From Pedobacter sp. SYSU D00535 (GTDB lineage Bacteria > Bacteroidota > Bacteroidia > Sphingobacteriales > Sphingobacteriaceae): 64,000 nucleotides of DNA. The position numbers and the translations under genes are program-made. The stretch spans positions 682,001 to 746,000 of the forward strand of contig NZ_JAFEWD010000001.1 of the NCBI RefSeq assembly GCF_017355855.1. The letters run 5' to 3'. This document shows positions 25,483 to 34,029 of this stretch, one piece after another. The notes beneath the pieces are model-generated. The model did not search any database. It saw only the letters and a program-made list of their open reading frames with translations, and was not told the DNA's origin. Numbering within the stretch: position 1 is the first letter of the stretch; each line of letters begins with the position of its first letter.

Positions 25483-25834
25483 ACAGGCCGTTCTATCGCT
25501 GTCTCGTCATGAGAGAGAGGAAAGTCCGGGCAACACAGAGCATCCTGCTTCCTAACGGGAAGGGTTGCGGCGAAAGCCGTAGCACGGAAAGTGCCACAGA
25601 AAACAAACCGCCCTGCACAGGGTAAGGGTGAAAACGTGAGGTAAGAGCTCACGGCTTTGCATGGCAACATGCATCGCGGTAAACCCCAGGAGTTGAAAGA
25701 CCGAATAAGCTAACGCTTGAGGGCTGCTCGTCCAAGTTAGTGGGTAGGTCGTTTGAGCCCCGCAGCGATGCCGGGCCTAGATAAATGATAGAAGCCCTGA
25801 TCTTCAGGGTACAGAACCCGGCTTACAGGCCTGT
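25483..25834 (+). ncRNA. rnpB: RNase P RNA, class A
   Basis: The P1 helix is ACAGGCC at 25483-25489 with GGCCTGT at 25828-25834. Inside lies the 5' conserved GAGGAAAGTCCGGGC near 25513 and the 3' conserved ACAGAACCCGGCTTAC near 25811, with the P4-forming bases. RNase P RNA is the catalytic subunit that cuts 5' leaders from pre-tRNAs. The T run at 25834-25840 just after P1 serves as its terminator. The length of about 352 bases is normal for class A. The coding frames through here are chance. Confidence 0.96.
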
Positions 25835-25928
25835 TTTTTTCTTCCTAACCCTTTTTTGAAAGCTTTTTGGCACGAAAGATTCCGGCGCAAAAGCCGCCCT
25901 TTAAAAACTCTTTTTCATTCCAACTGTA

Positions 25929-25936
25929 TATATTTG
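25929..25936 (+). promoter_or_regulatory. Candidate -7 element of the NtrC-type regulator gene
   Basis: TATATTTG, a perfect TAnnTTTG match, lies 54 bases before the ATG at 25990. The -33 region lacks a clear TTG. Confidence 0.45.
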
Positions 25937-25989
25937 TATACAACCTAAAAACAATTGAACGCTAACTGCGTTTCGAGAAACATAGCATT

Positions 25990-27396
25990 ATGGCAAAAAT
26001 TCTTATTGTTGACGACGAACGTGCAATACGTAACACACTGAGGGAAATTCTGGAATATGAGGACTATCAGGTCGAAGATGTGGATAACGGTATTGACGGA
26101 TTAGAACTTATAAAAAAGAACGATTTTGATCTCGTATTATGCGATATCAAAATGAACCGGATGGACGGAATGGAAGTCCTTGCCGAGGGATTAAGCATAA
26201 AACCTGACCTTCCATTTATCATGATATCAGGTCACGGGACCATTGAGACAGCGGTCGAAGCAAGTAAAAAAGGCGCCTACGACTTCATCTCCAAACCACC
26301 AGATCTTAACCGCCTTTTAATTACCGTTAGGAACGCCCTGGAGCGAGGCAATTTAGTTACCGAGACGAAGGTTCTGAAACGAAAAGTAAGTAAGGTTCGT
26401 GAAATCCTCGGAAACTCCCCTGCAATTCAAAAAATTAAAGATACAATAGACAGAGTTGCCCCTACTGACGCCCGAGTATTGATTACCGGAGCCAATGGTA
26501 GTGGAAAAGAATTGGTTGCCCGCTGGTTGCACGAAAAATCCAATCGCAGCAATGGGCCAATCATCGAAGTAAACTGTGCTGCTATTCCTTCAGAGCTCAT
26601 TGAAAGTGAGCTTTTCGGACACGAGAAAGGATCTTTTACCTCCGCCGTAAAACAGCGGATCGGAAAGTTTGAGTCAGCAACCGGAGGCACCCTTTTCTTA
26701 GATGAGATCGGCGACATGAGCCTTTCAGCCCAGGCTAAAGTACTAAGGGCCCTTCAGGAAAGTAAGATTACCCGTGTAGGTGGAGAAAAAGAGATCGAAG
26801 TAGACGTACGTGTTGTAGCTGCGACAAACAAAGACCTGCTGAAAGAGATTGAGGCTGGTAACTTCAGGATGGACTTATACCACCGTCTGAGTGTGATCCT
26901 GATCCACGTTCCACCACTTACCGAGCGAAAAGACGATATTCCAATCATTGCCGGCAACTTCTGCGAAGAAATTTGCAACGAGTACGGCATGCCGACGAAG
27001 CGCTTTAGCGAAGGTGCTATGGAAGCTTTAAAATCGTTGCCGTGGACTGGAAATATTCGTGAGCTGCGTAATATGGTTGAACGCCTGATCATCCTAAGCG
27101 ATAAAACGATTACTGAGAACGATGTCCGTACATTCGCTAATCCTTCCGGCCCTGAAACACCGATCCCTCAAGGAGTAAACGGAACTACCTCAAGTACGGT
27201 TAGCTCCACGCAAACTAATTTTGATCAATTTGCCAGCTTTCAGGAGTATAAAGATCACGCGGAGAAAGAATACATCAAGTACAAACTTGAAAAGAACAAC
27301 TGGAACGTTTCTAAAACTGCCGACGATATCGATATACAACGCAGTCACCTCTACAGTAAAATCGAGAAATACGGTTTAAAGAGAACCGAACAGTAA
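25990..27396 (+). CDS. NtrC-family sigma-54-type response regulator
   Basis: The 468-residue protein has three parts: a receiver with Asp52 in LCDIKM and the Lys of FISKPP, an AAA+ domain with Walker A GANGSGKE and Walker B GGTLFLDEIGD (about residues 140-380), and a Fis-type helix-turn-helix near residues 430-465 (NNWNVSKTADDIDIQRSHLY). The GAFTGA loop that contacts sigma-54 reads GSFTSA here, keeping the key Phe-Thr but changing two other positions. No sensor kinase is adjacent. It lies alone, followed by a strong terminator. Confidence 0.93.
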   Translation: MAKILIVDDERAIRNTLREILEYEDYQVEDVDNGIDGLELIKKNDFDLVLCDIKMNRMDGMEVLAEGLSIKPDLPFIMISGHGTIETAVEASKKGAYDFISKPPDLNRLLITVRNALERGNLVTETKVLKRKVSKVREILGNSPAIQKIKDTIDRVAPTDARVLITGANGSGKELVARWLHEKSNRSNGPIIEVNCAAIPSELIESELFGHEKGSFTSAVKQRIGKFESATGGTLFLDEIGDMSLSAQAKVLRALQESKITRVGGEKEIEVDVRVVAATNKDLLKEIEAGNFRMDLYHRLSVILIHVPPLTERKDDIPIIAGNFCEEICNEYGMPTKRFSEGAMEALKSLPWTGNIRELRNMVERLIILSDKTITENDVRTFANPSGPETPIPQGVNGTTSSTVSSTQTNFDQFASFQEYKDHAEKEYIKYKLEKNNWNVSKTADDIDIQRSHLYSKIEKYGLKRTEQ

Positions 27397-27407
27397 TTGG
27401 TCATAAA

Positions 27408-27463
27408 AAAACCGGAGATCCTTCACAACTGAAAAGTTGCCTGATCTCCGGTTTTCTTTTTTT
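27408..27463 (+). terminator. Rho-independent terminator after the NtrC-type regulator
   Basis: A perfect 13-bp stem (AAAACCGGAGATC at 27408-27420 with GATCTCCGGTTTT at 27443-27455) and a 22-base loop are followed by TTTTCTTTTTTT. Confidence 0.9.
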
Positions 27464-27644
27464 ACATCAGCGCTATCATTCCCTTTCTCTACTGCACCGT
27501 AATTATTGAAAGCGGTTTCCCGAGCCGTCGGCCTTGCTATTGAAGGCAAAGATACAACACGCGTCCTGACTCATGCCCCTACTCCACCTCTACCTTGGCG
27601 AACTGGCGTTATCGGACACTACACTAACAATCAACAGCACAAAG

Positions 27645-28961
27645 CTACACCGTCTTCACATCCTTCTCGTCGTAGCTTTCAATATCTGTTATGTAATTAT
27701 TTTTTATGAGAAACTCGAACAACGGCCTTGCCTCCTCCGAGACCGGCATATTCTGAGTAGTAATAATTTCGTTGGTGTTTTTATCCAGGTAAGGATAGGC
27801 ATAGAGCTTTACATTTCTGCTAAAGATATCACTGATATAGGCAAGCAACTCATCGGTATAATTATCTCCATAGCTACCAGAATTAAATATTCTCTTCAGG
27901 TTGGCAATGTTGGTAGAAATACCTACATGTTTAGGGTTGGCCCTCGATAAATAAAGCGCGAGCTTATGATTCCGCGTAAAGTTGGAGACGATCACATTAT
28001 TGCCGGTAGCGCAAAGCTCTTCGGCACGGCGAGCAAACTCCTCCAGATCTTCGGCGCTAAGCTGCTGGTCTCGTTCCTGACCCAAGGTGTTCGACATCAG
28101 CACCTCAATCATCACAATCAAATTCCTATCATCCACCTTCTGCGAGCGTTTAAACTGCTCTACAGCCCTATTGAAGAGGTCGAAGTTTGGAATCGATTTC
28201 TGCTTGTACTTAGTTCGCAATATCATCACATCCTTTTTGTAAAGAATGTCCTTCGACTGGCAGGCATTCGCATTCCTGTCAAATATGGCGGCGCTGGAAA
28301 AGCCCTTAGCGATAAGGTATAAGTTTACCAACCGGTCATTAGCTTCTTTAAAAACTGGCCCGCGCAGGTTAATAAGGTCAATCTCTACAGAACCAACTGA
28401 CAGGTTATCTACCAGCGATTCAATCATCACCTGAATATCGTTGCTGTGAAAATAAGCGGCGTACACCAGATTCACCCCAATTACTCCGAGTACATTTTGC
28501 TGAAGACTGCTGTCGCTATCCAGCAACCTTACGTGTAGTACAATGTCATTAGGTTCGCCGCCTGGGCTAGCCTGAAAACGAATACCGATCCAACCATGGG
28601 GATCATTCGTTTTACTGAAGTTAAGAGTGGTAACCGTATTTGCAAAGGCAAAAAACTTTCGGCCCTGATACTTTTCGCCTATCAGGCGCTCTGAAAGCAG
28701 CTCATATTCGTGCTCCAGCATCTTATTGAGCCGCGACTTGCTGACATACCTCCCGGACTTTTCTTCTCCGTAAATGGAGTTACTAAAAACCATATCATAG
28801 GCAGACATGGTTTTAGCGATAGTACCGGAAGCAGCTCCCGCGGTAAAGAAATTGCGCGCTACTTCTTGTCCCGCACCTATCTCGGCAAAGGTGCCGTATA
28901 TTGTCTCATCTAAATTTATCTTAAGGGCTTTTCGTTTCGTTTCAGGGATCTCTCTTAGCAT
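27645..28961 (-). CDS. Conserved Bacteroidota protein of unknown function
   Basis: The 438-residue protein has no signal peptide or membrane helix, so it is probably cytoplasmic. It is well-ordered in composition, with segments such as FFTAGAASGTIAKTMSAYDM (near residue 38), YQGRKFFAFANTVTTLNFS, GVIGVNLVYAAYF and NVIVSNFTRNHKLALYLSRA. I recall such proteins in Bacteroidota being labelled variously as a TonB receptor or nicotinate-nucleotide adenylyltransferase, but neither motif is visible here, so I give no function. A promoter element lies only a few bases upstream of the ATG. It stands alone between two terminators. Confidence 0.75.
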   Translation of the reverse strand: MLREIPETKRKALKINLDETIYGTFAEIGAGQEVARNFFTAGAASGTIAKTMSAYDMVFSNSIYGEEKSGRYVSKSRLNKMLEHEYELLSERLIGEKYQGRKFFAFANTVTTLNFSKTNDPHGWIGIRFQASPGGEPNDIVLHVRLLDSDSSLQQNVLGVIGVNLVYAAYFHSNDIQVMIESLVDNLSVGSVEIDLINLRGPVFKEANDRLVNLYLIAKGFSSAAIFDRNANACQSKDILYKKDVMILRTKYKQKSIPNFDLFNRAVEQFKRSQKVDDRNLIVMIEVLMSNTLGQERDQQLSAEDLEEFARRAEELCATGNNVIVSNFTRNHKLALYLSRANPKHVGISTNIANLKRIFNSGSYGDNYTDELLAYISDIFSRNVKLYAYPYLDKNTNEIITTQNMPVSEEARPLFEFLIKNNYITDIESYDEKDVKTV

Positions 28962-28966
28962 ACGCT

Positions 28967-28996
28967 CAAAAATACATTTCTGAATAGTATAAACAA
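28967..28996 (-). promoter_or_regulatory. Promoter of the unknown 438-residue gene
   Basis: The minus strand has TATTTTTG (28974-28967) as -7 and TTG (28996-28994) as -33 with a 19-base spacer. The -7 ends 5 bases before the ATG at 28961, so transcription would begin at or next to the start codon. Confidence 0.55.
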
Positions 28997-29028
28997 AAAA
29001 GGCGCCTCTTGTTTACAAGAAGCGCCTT
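28995..29028 (-). terminator. Rho-independent terminator after the Hsp20 gene
   Basis: An AAGGCGC/GCGCCTT stem (28999-29005 and 29022-29028) is extended by TCTTGT/ACAAGA with one mismatch, followed by T6 on the minus strand. It overlaps the -33 of the next gene. Confidence 0.88.
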
Positions 29029-29058
29029 AATCAACCTAAACCAACAACCTTATGAAAA

Positions 29059-29499
29059 TTATTTAATGGAAATTTCTCTTGTAAGAAGCTTAGCTTCTTC
29101 TTTTTTAGCTACATCGATTCTCAACACACCGTCAACGTAGCTAGCTTCAATGTTTGCCTGATCTGCGGCTTCAGGCAGTGTGAATGACCGCACAAATGAA
29201 GTATAGCTGTACTCACGGCGGTTATATCGCTTGTTTTCCTGAGTGTTCTCTGATTTTTTCTCAACAGAGATGCTCAGCACGTTTTTCTCCAGGTTAACTT
29301 TGAAGTCCTCTTTCTGCAAACCGGGAGCTGCTAGCTCGATATGGAATGCATTTTCAGTTTCGGAAATGTTTACTGCTGGGACTCTTGAAGTCATTCGGTC
29401 TGATACAAATGAATCGTTGAAAAACGTATCGAAAACATCAGAGAACCAAGGCTTTAAAGCAGTGTCATTGTTTCCGTTTGCGAATTTTACCAGTGTCAT
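29059..29499 (-). CDS. Small heat-shock protein, Hsp20/alpha-crystallin family
   Basis: The 146-residue chaperone has the alpha-crystallin domain (about residues 42-146) with VNISETENAFHIELAAPGLQ, KNVLSISVEKK and the late ASYVDGVLRIDVAKK; the closing IxI-like motif appears as ISIK at the C-terminus. It holds unfolding proteins during heat stress. The gene has an unusually strong Shine-Dalgarno sequence, AGGAGGA, just upstream. Confidence 0.96.
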   Translation of the reverse strand: MTLVKFANGNNDTALKPWFSDVFDTFFNDSFVSDRMTSRVPAVNISETENAFHIELAAPGLQKEDFKVNLEKNVLSISVEKKSENTQENKRYNRREYSYTSFVRSFTLPEAADQANIEASYVDGVLRIDVAKKEEAKLLTREISIK

Positions 29500-29506
29500 T
29501 TCTAAA

Positions 29507-29513
29507 TCCTCCT
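29507..29513 (-). promoter_or_regulatory. Strong Shine-Dalgarno sequence of the Hsp20 gene
   Basis: The minus strand reads AGGAGGA, 7 bases before the ATG at 29499. Such full SD sequences are uncommon in Bacteroidota, so it may support high translation under stress. Confidence 0.6.
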
Positions 29514-29641
29514 ATACTTTTTTGTTTTTCTGGAAGCATATATTCAAGCTGCGTACCAAAACAAAAAAGCTGCAAATTTCGTTGTTACCCAAGTCAAGTT
29601 GACACGTAAAATCCAAACTAACCAGTCATTCTGTCGCTTTT

Positions 29642-30067
29642 ATGGACATAAATTCGTATAACTATAAAACGTACATCCCCGTTCGCTTCGGTGATCTCAA
29701 TGCTTTCGGCTATGTAAATAACGATGTTTACCTAACCTATTTTGAAATAGCTCATACTGGCTATTGGCGGCAAATTTTAAACTGGAAAAGTAAAACACAC
29801 GGGTTGATTATGGGAAAAGCAGAGATAGAATTTCTAAAGCCGATTCAATTGGACGACGAGGTGTTTGCCTACGTGAAGACGTCTCGGGTTGGAAACTGCA
29901 GCTTTGATGTAGAATATGTACTAACTATTAAGACGCCATCAGGCGAGCAGATCTGCACCACCGGAAAAACATCCTGCATCTTCTTCGACTTCGAAGCAAA
30001 AAAACCGAATCCAATCCCAGAAGCTTTCAGAGAAAAAATGGTTGCATTTGAAGCGCTGGTTTCTTAG
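29642..30067 (+). CDS. Hotdog-fold acyl-CoA thioesterase (4-hydroxybenzoyl-CoA thioesterase-like)
   Basis: The 141-residue protein has the motif RFGDLNAFGYVNNDVYLTYFE at residues 16-36, whose Asp is the catalytic residue of this family, and then GKAEIEFLKPIQLDDEVFAYVKTSRVG. Such enzymes hydrolyse acyl-CoA thioesters in the cytoplasm. It converges with the MgtC-like gene, overlapping its stop by 4 bases. Confidence 0.88.
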   Translation: MDINSYNYKTYIPVRFGDLNAFGYVNNDVYLTYFEIAHTGYWRQILNWKSKTHGLIMGKAEIEFLKPIQLDDEVFAYVKTSRVGNCSFDVEYVLTIKTPSGEQICTTGKTSCIFFDFEAKKPNPIPEAFREKMVAFEALVS

Positions 30068-30705
30068 CTCATCAGTATGTCTTCCACGCTCGCCATTTCA
30101 ACCATCTCGAGACTGAAAGCTTGAACTTTTTTTCTAGGCCCGGATACTTGCAGCAGGGTGTGCAACTTACCATGATGTTTATTGAACTGGGAGCATTTCG
30201 ACTTCAAGCCTTTCGATTCGACTAACCTTTCAAGATCCCGCAGATTGCTAAGACTATCGGTGGCAAAGGTAATTTTAAAGGTCTTTTCGTAATGATAAAC
30301 ATCAATCCATTGCTCCACCTTGCTAAGCACAGAAAGTACGAGGAGCACCACTATCGTCAATGCGAGAGACAGGGAAAAGTCGAACATTCCAATAACCATA
30401 CCCAGGGCTGCCACCACCCAAATCACAGCAGCAGTTGTCAAACCGCGAACAGCTAATCCATCTTTAAAGATTACCCCCGCTCCGATAAAACCGATACCTG
30501 TAATAATATTTGCCGCAATCCGGTCGTCACTTTCACCCGTCGCTTTCTGCGACACTATAGTGAAGATAGTTGAACCTAAGCATATCAGGATAAGCGTTCT
30601 AAATCCAGCAGCTTTATTTTTATATTCCCTTTCCAGTCCTATGATACTTCCGCAAAGCACAGAAATACCAACTCTGACCAGGTCCTCCGTCTGAAAATCG
30701 ACCAT
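30064..30705 (-). CDS. MgtC/SapB family membrane protein
   Basis: The 213-residue protein has four or five N-terminal membrane helices with the MgtC signature CGSIIGLEREYKNKAAGFRT near residue 18 and GIGFIGAGVIFKDG near residue 70. A cytoplasmic ACT-like C-terminal domain follows (about residues 140-213). MgtC proteins help survival at low magnesium and act on the F1Fo ATPase in some pathogens; in free-living Bacteroidota the role is less clear. It converges with the thioesterase gene. Confidence 0.9.
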   Translation of the reverse strand: MVDFQTEDLVRVGISVLCGSIIGLEREYKNKAAGFRTLILICLGSTIFTIVSQKATGESDDRIAANIITGIGFIGAGVIFKDGLAVRGLTTAAVIWVVAALGMVIGMFDFSLSLALTIVVLLVLSVLSKVEQWIDVYHYEKTFKITFATDSLSNLRDLERLVESKGLKSKCSQFNKHHGKLHTLLQVSGPRKKVQAFSLEMVEMASVEDILMS

Positions 30706-30739
30706 ATTGATTAGTTATAAAGCAATAGTTTGTTGTATC

Positions 30740-32137
30740 CTAAAATATCTTGCCAGGATTCAGAATTCCGTTGGGGTCAAATACCTGTTTTATTCCCTTC
30801 ATAAGCGCCATATGCAAGGGCGAATATTTCAAGGGCATGAACTCCTTCTGTACCAGGCCGATACCGTGCTCTCCTGAGATTGTTCCGCCGAGGGAAATGG
30901 TAAGCTCAAAAATCTCACGTATTCCATCCTTCAGCTTAGTGTTCCAATCCGTATCGGGCATGTTACCCTTGATAATGTTAACATGTAGATTTCCATCTCC
31001 TGCATGACCGTAGCACACAGATTGAAACCCATATTTCCTTTCTATTTCCTTTATACCATGTATAAGTTTGGGCAGTTCCGCTCTTGGCACCACCGTGTCT
31101 TCTTCCTTGTAGATGGAGTTCGACTTTACCGATACTGGCATCATCCGCCGAATGCGCCACAGGTCCTGCTTCTGTTCAGGAGTTCCAGCAAAAGAAATCT
31201 CAAGACAGCCGTTCATCTCGAGCACCTGTCGGATCTGGTCACAATCCGAGTTCATCACATCTAAGTTGCTCCCATCCACTTCTATCAGGAGAAAAGCATT
31301 AGCGTCGTCTTTCAGGTCGAAAGGAATAGCATCATAAGCGATCACCCACTCTACCCCTTTGCGCTCCATAAATTCCAACGCCGACGGTACTATGCCAGCC
31401 CTAAAGATTGCAGAGACTGCAGAGCAAGCTTGTTCGTTGCTGGGAAAAGATGCTAGCATCAGCAGATCCATACTTGGTCTTGGGATCAGCTTCACTACTG
31501 CTTTCGTTATTATACCCAGCGTTCCCTCTGCTCCTATCATTAATTGCGTAAGATTATAGCCGGCAGCATATTTTATAGTATTAGCACCCGTCCACAGAAT
31601 TTCTCCTGTCGGCAATACAACTTCGAGATTTAATATATACTCCCGGATCGTTCCGTATTTAACGACCCGTGGCCCTCCGCAGCCGTGAGCAAGATTGCCG
31701 CCAATGAAGCTGCGACTTTTACTGGCTGGATCTATAGGATAAAGCAGCCCTTTTTCGGCCACTTTCTGCATAAACACTTCCGTGATAACTCCTGACTCCA
31801 CAGTCGCCTGCAAATTGCGCTCGTCGATCTCCAAGATCTTATCGAAGCGTTCCATCGAGACAAGAACGCCCCCGAACACCGGCAAAGCTCCTCCTGACAG
31901 GCCGGTTCCACCTCCCCTCGGTGTTACAGGCAGCTGATAGGAGTTACAGATTTTTAACAGGGCCGATAGTTCTTCCGCAGTCGCCGGCTTAAGCACTACC
32001 TCCGGGAAATACTCGAGATCTTCGGTTTCATCCTTTGCATAGGGGGAAATCGGGCCTTTCTCAAGCAGCAGGCCTTCGTCTCCGAGAATTTCCCGAAACT
32101 GCATGAGGTGCTCTTCTGTCAATTTATTGAATCTCAT
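30740..32137 (-). CDS. FAD-linked oxidase, GlcD / D-lactate dehydrogenase type
   Basis: The 465-residue flavoprotein has an FAD_binding_4 domain (about residues 45-220) with the pyrophosphate loop TPRGGGTGLSGGALP near residue 77, and the C-terminal FAD-oxidase domain with CYGHAGDGNLHVNI and SGEHGIGLVQKEFMPL. The family oxidises 2-hydroxy acids such as glycolate or D-lactate. Its ATG overlaps the folB stop by 4 bases (ATGA), so it is co-translated with folB, though the two reactions are unrelated. The substrate is not determined. Confidence 0.9.
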   Translation of the reverse strand: MRFNKLTEEHLMQFREILGDEGLLLEKGPISPYAKDETEDLEYFPEVVLKPATAEELSALLKICNSYQLPVTPRGGGTGLSGGALPVFGGVLVSMERFDKILEIDERNLQATVESGVITEVFMQKVAEKGLLYPIDPASKSRSFIGGNLAHGCGGPRVVKYGTIREYILNLEVVLPTGEILWTGANTIKYAAGYNLTQLMIGAEGTLGIITKAVVKLIPRPSMDLLMLASFPSNEQACSAVSAIFRAGIVPSALEFMERKGVEWVIAYDAIPFDLKDDANAFLLIEVDGSNLDVMNSDCDQIRQVLEMNGCLEISFAGTPEQKQDLWRIRRMMPVSVKSNSIYKEEDTVVPRAELPKLIHGIKEIERKYGFQSVCYGHAGDGNLHVNIIKGNMPDTDWNTKLKDGIREIFELTISLGGTISGEHGIGLVQKEFMPLKYSPLHMALMKGIKQVFDPNGILNPGKIF

Positions 32138-32499
32138 GACCTTTTGTAAGTTAACTGGATAAGAGAATTTTTAATCTCCCCCTTCACTGGCAACCGAAGC
32201 TTCCGGATACTTACTTCCACCTGCCCTACCTGCGGAAATTCATCCTTTACTTTATTCAATATGGCGTGCGCCACCGTCTCCAGCAACTTTTTTGGACTTT
32301 CCATTTCCGCGGAAGCGATTGCAAATAAGCGCTCATAATTCACCGTGTTCTCAATCTCATCAGCTCCGTCGCTGTGTACTGTGGTTTCGGTCGAGATGTC
32401 GACAAGAAACTCATTTCCGGTAAGCTGCTCTTCGGGATAAAAACCATGATAAGCGAAAAACCTGATTCCTTCAAGGGCTACCTTCTGTGTAATTGCCAT
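32134..32499 (-). CDS. folB: Dihydroneopterin aldolase
   Basis: The 121-residue protein matches FolB: IRFFAYHGFYPEEQLTGNEFLVDI near residue 12 with the active-site Tyr and Glu, NTVNYERLFAIA near residue 47 and the late VEVSIRKLRLPVKGEI near residue 95. It produces 6-hydroxymethyl-dihydropterin in folate synthesis. It is the first gene of the pair with the FAD-linked oxidase. Confidence 0.93.
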   Translation of the reverse strand: MAITQKVALEGIRFFAYHGFYPEEQLTGNEFLVDISTETTVHSDGADEIENTVNYERLFAIASAEMESPKKLLETVAHAILNKVKDEFPQVGQVEVSIRKLRLPVKGEIKNSLIQLTYKRS

Positions 32500-32680
32500 G
32501 GTGCTAAAATAGTACTAGGATCTGCATGAATGAACATATCCGCAAATATTTATCGCTATTTTTTTAACATCTTTTTATGCACTTCCTGTCGGAAAAAAGC
32601 TGAAATTTGCAGACGTCAACGCGAAAAGATGCGCTGGCATTAATCACAACCATCAGGTTGTCTCTTTTTTAACCGGTAAG

Positions 32681-33319
32681 ATGAGATTAAACTTTATAAT
32701 TGCCGCGAGCTTGTTAGCGCTTGCGGCGTGTTCTGGCGAAAACAAGCAAAAGCTACCTATCCTTGGTCAACGGGAACCCGTAGAAAAAACAGTTAACGGT
32801 GAAACAGTGGTGGACACGATCTATCAGACTGTTCCTGCCTTCAGCTTCATTAATCAGGATAGCGCGGTTGTCAGCGACAAAGACTTTAACGGAAAGATCT
32901 ACGTAACGGACTTTTTCTTCACCTCCTGCCCTTCTATTTGTCCGGTCATGCACCGCAATATGCTGAAGGTCTATGAGAAGTTTAAGGGTAATGACGAGGT
33001 GAAACTGTTATCCCACACGATCGACTTTAAATATGACACCCCGGCCAAACTGAAGGAATATGCGACCAAGCTGGGAGTCAGCGGAAATCAGTGGGAGTTT
33101 GTAAGAGGCACAAAAGATTCAGTTTACACGCTGGCAGAAAAAAGTTACATGGTGGCGGTAAATGAAGACAAACAAGCTCCGGGGGGCTTTGTGCACCAGG
33201 GCTGGTTTATTTTGGTTGATAAGGATAAGCGACTTCGTGGCGCATACGATGGAACTAACGCCGAGCAGGTGGAGCAATTGATGAAGGACATGGAAGTTCT
33301 TCTGGAAGAATACCGATAA
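32681..33319 (+). CDS. SCO1/SenC family copper chaperone lipoprotein
   Basis: The 212-residue thioredoxin-fold protein has a lipoprotein signal (lipobox LAAC near residue 17). The copper motif TSCPSICPVMH near residue 88 is CXXXC, and the His ligand lies in GGFVHQGWFILVD near residue 170. SCO proteins deliver copper to the CuA centre of cytochrome oxidase. It is followed after 1 base by a cytochrome c gene, which suits a respiratory-chain role. Confidence 0.93.
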   Translation: MRLNFIIAASLLALAACSGENKQKLPILGQREPVEKTVNGETVVDTIYQTVPAFSFINQDSAVVSDKDFNGKIYVTDFFFTSCPSICPVMHRNMLKVYEKFKGNDEVKLLSHTIDFKYDTPAKLKEYATKLGVSGNQWEFVRGTKDSVYTLAEKSYMVAVNEDKQAPGGFVHQGWFILVDKDKRLRGAYDGTNAEQVEQLMKDMEVLLEEYR

Positions 33320-33320
33320 G

Positions 33321-33749
33321 ATGAGAAATAAGGTCGTTTGTCTTTTCTTTTTAGCTATAGCACTGCTGGTGACTGTCCAGGCCTGTCAAACGGAAGAGCA
33401 GTTGAAATATGCCCAGTACTATACAAACGGAAAAGCGCTATATGATCAGCACTGTCAAAATTGCCATAATTCGGATGGTAAGGGCCTCGCCAACCTGGTC
33501 CCTCCTTTGACAGATACCACCTATCTAAAGAACCACAAAAACGAATTGGCTTGTATTATCAAGCACGGTTTGAAAGATACCATCATGGTAGATGGCAGGC
33601 AGTTTTCAGGAGAGATGCCTGCCAACCATCAAATGCCTGACATTGACATTGCGGCCATTGTTACCTATATCACTAATTCTTTCGGAAACAAGCAGGGCTT
33701 GTACGATGTTTCTAATGCCGGCAGTGACCTGAAGGGCTGCGAGCATTAG
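33321..33749 (+). CDS. Exported mono-haem cytochrome c
   Basis: The 142-residue protein has an N-terminal lipoprotein-like signal (VQAC near residue 22), then a class I cytochrome c fold with the haem site CQNCH near residue 46 and a Met ligand candidate in MPANHQMPDIDIAAIVTYI near residue 93. It sits between the SCO gene and the SemiSWEET gene on one strand with 1- and 4-base gaps. It probably carries electrons in the periplasm. Confidence 0.92.
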   Translation: MRNKVVCLFFLAIALLVTVQACQTEEQLKYAQYYTNGKALYDQHCQNCHNSDGKGLANLVPPLTDTTYLKNHKNELACIIKHGLKDTIMVDGRQFSGEMPANHQMPDIDIAAIVTYITNSFGNKQGLYDVSNAGSDLKGCEH

Positions 33750-33753
33750 AAAG

Positions 33754-34029
33754 ATGAAAATAAACAATGAAGTTATCGGGCTTGTTGCCGGGATCCTTAC
33801 TGCAAGCTCCATGCTACCACAGCTGATCAAGACATTAAAGAAGAAGGAAGCAGACGATATTTCACCTTTTATGGTGATCATCCTTATCGTGGGAACGGGG
33901 CTATGGTCTTACTATGGCGTTTTAAGAGACGACCTTCCTATAATTATCACCAATGCATTTTCCTGCCTGCTTAACAGCATCATGCTAATTCTTAAGTTTC
34001 GCTACTCCAGAAATAAGTTAAGCATCTGA
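33754..34029 (+). CDS. SemiSWEET-like PQ-loop membrane transporter
   Basis: The 91-residue protein has three membrane helices and the PQ-loop SSMLPQLIKTLKKKEADDIS near residue 17, characteristic of SemiSWEET sugar transporters that work as dimers. Its last 12 bases overlap the end of the convergent MutS-like gene. It follows the cytochrome gene by 4 bases, but no functional link is clear. The substrate is unknown. Confidence 0.9.
   Translation: MKINNEVIGLVAGILTASSMLPQLIKTLKKKEADDISPFMVIILIVGTGLWSYYGVLRDDLPIIITNAFSCLLNSIMLILKFRYSRNKLSI

Noticed and set aside
25323-25670. Open frames on both strands across 25323-25670
   Set aside because: They run into RNase P RNA, which is clearly identified by its conserved helices; the frames are chance.
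27506-27709. 67-residue plus-strand frame after the NtrC-type gene
   Set aside because: It starts beyond a strong terminator, has no promoter or family features and overlaps the next gene's end.
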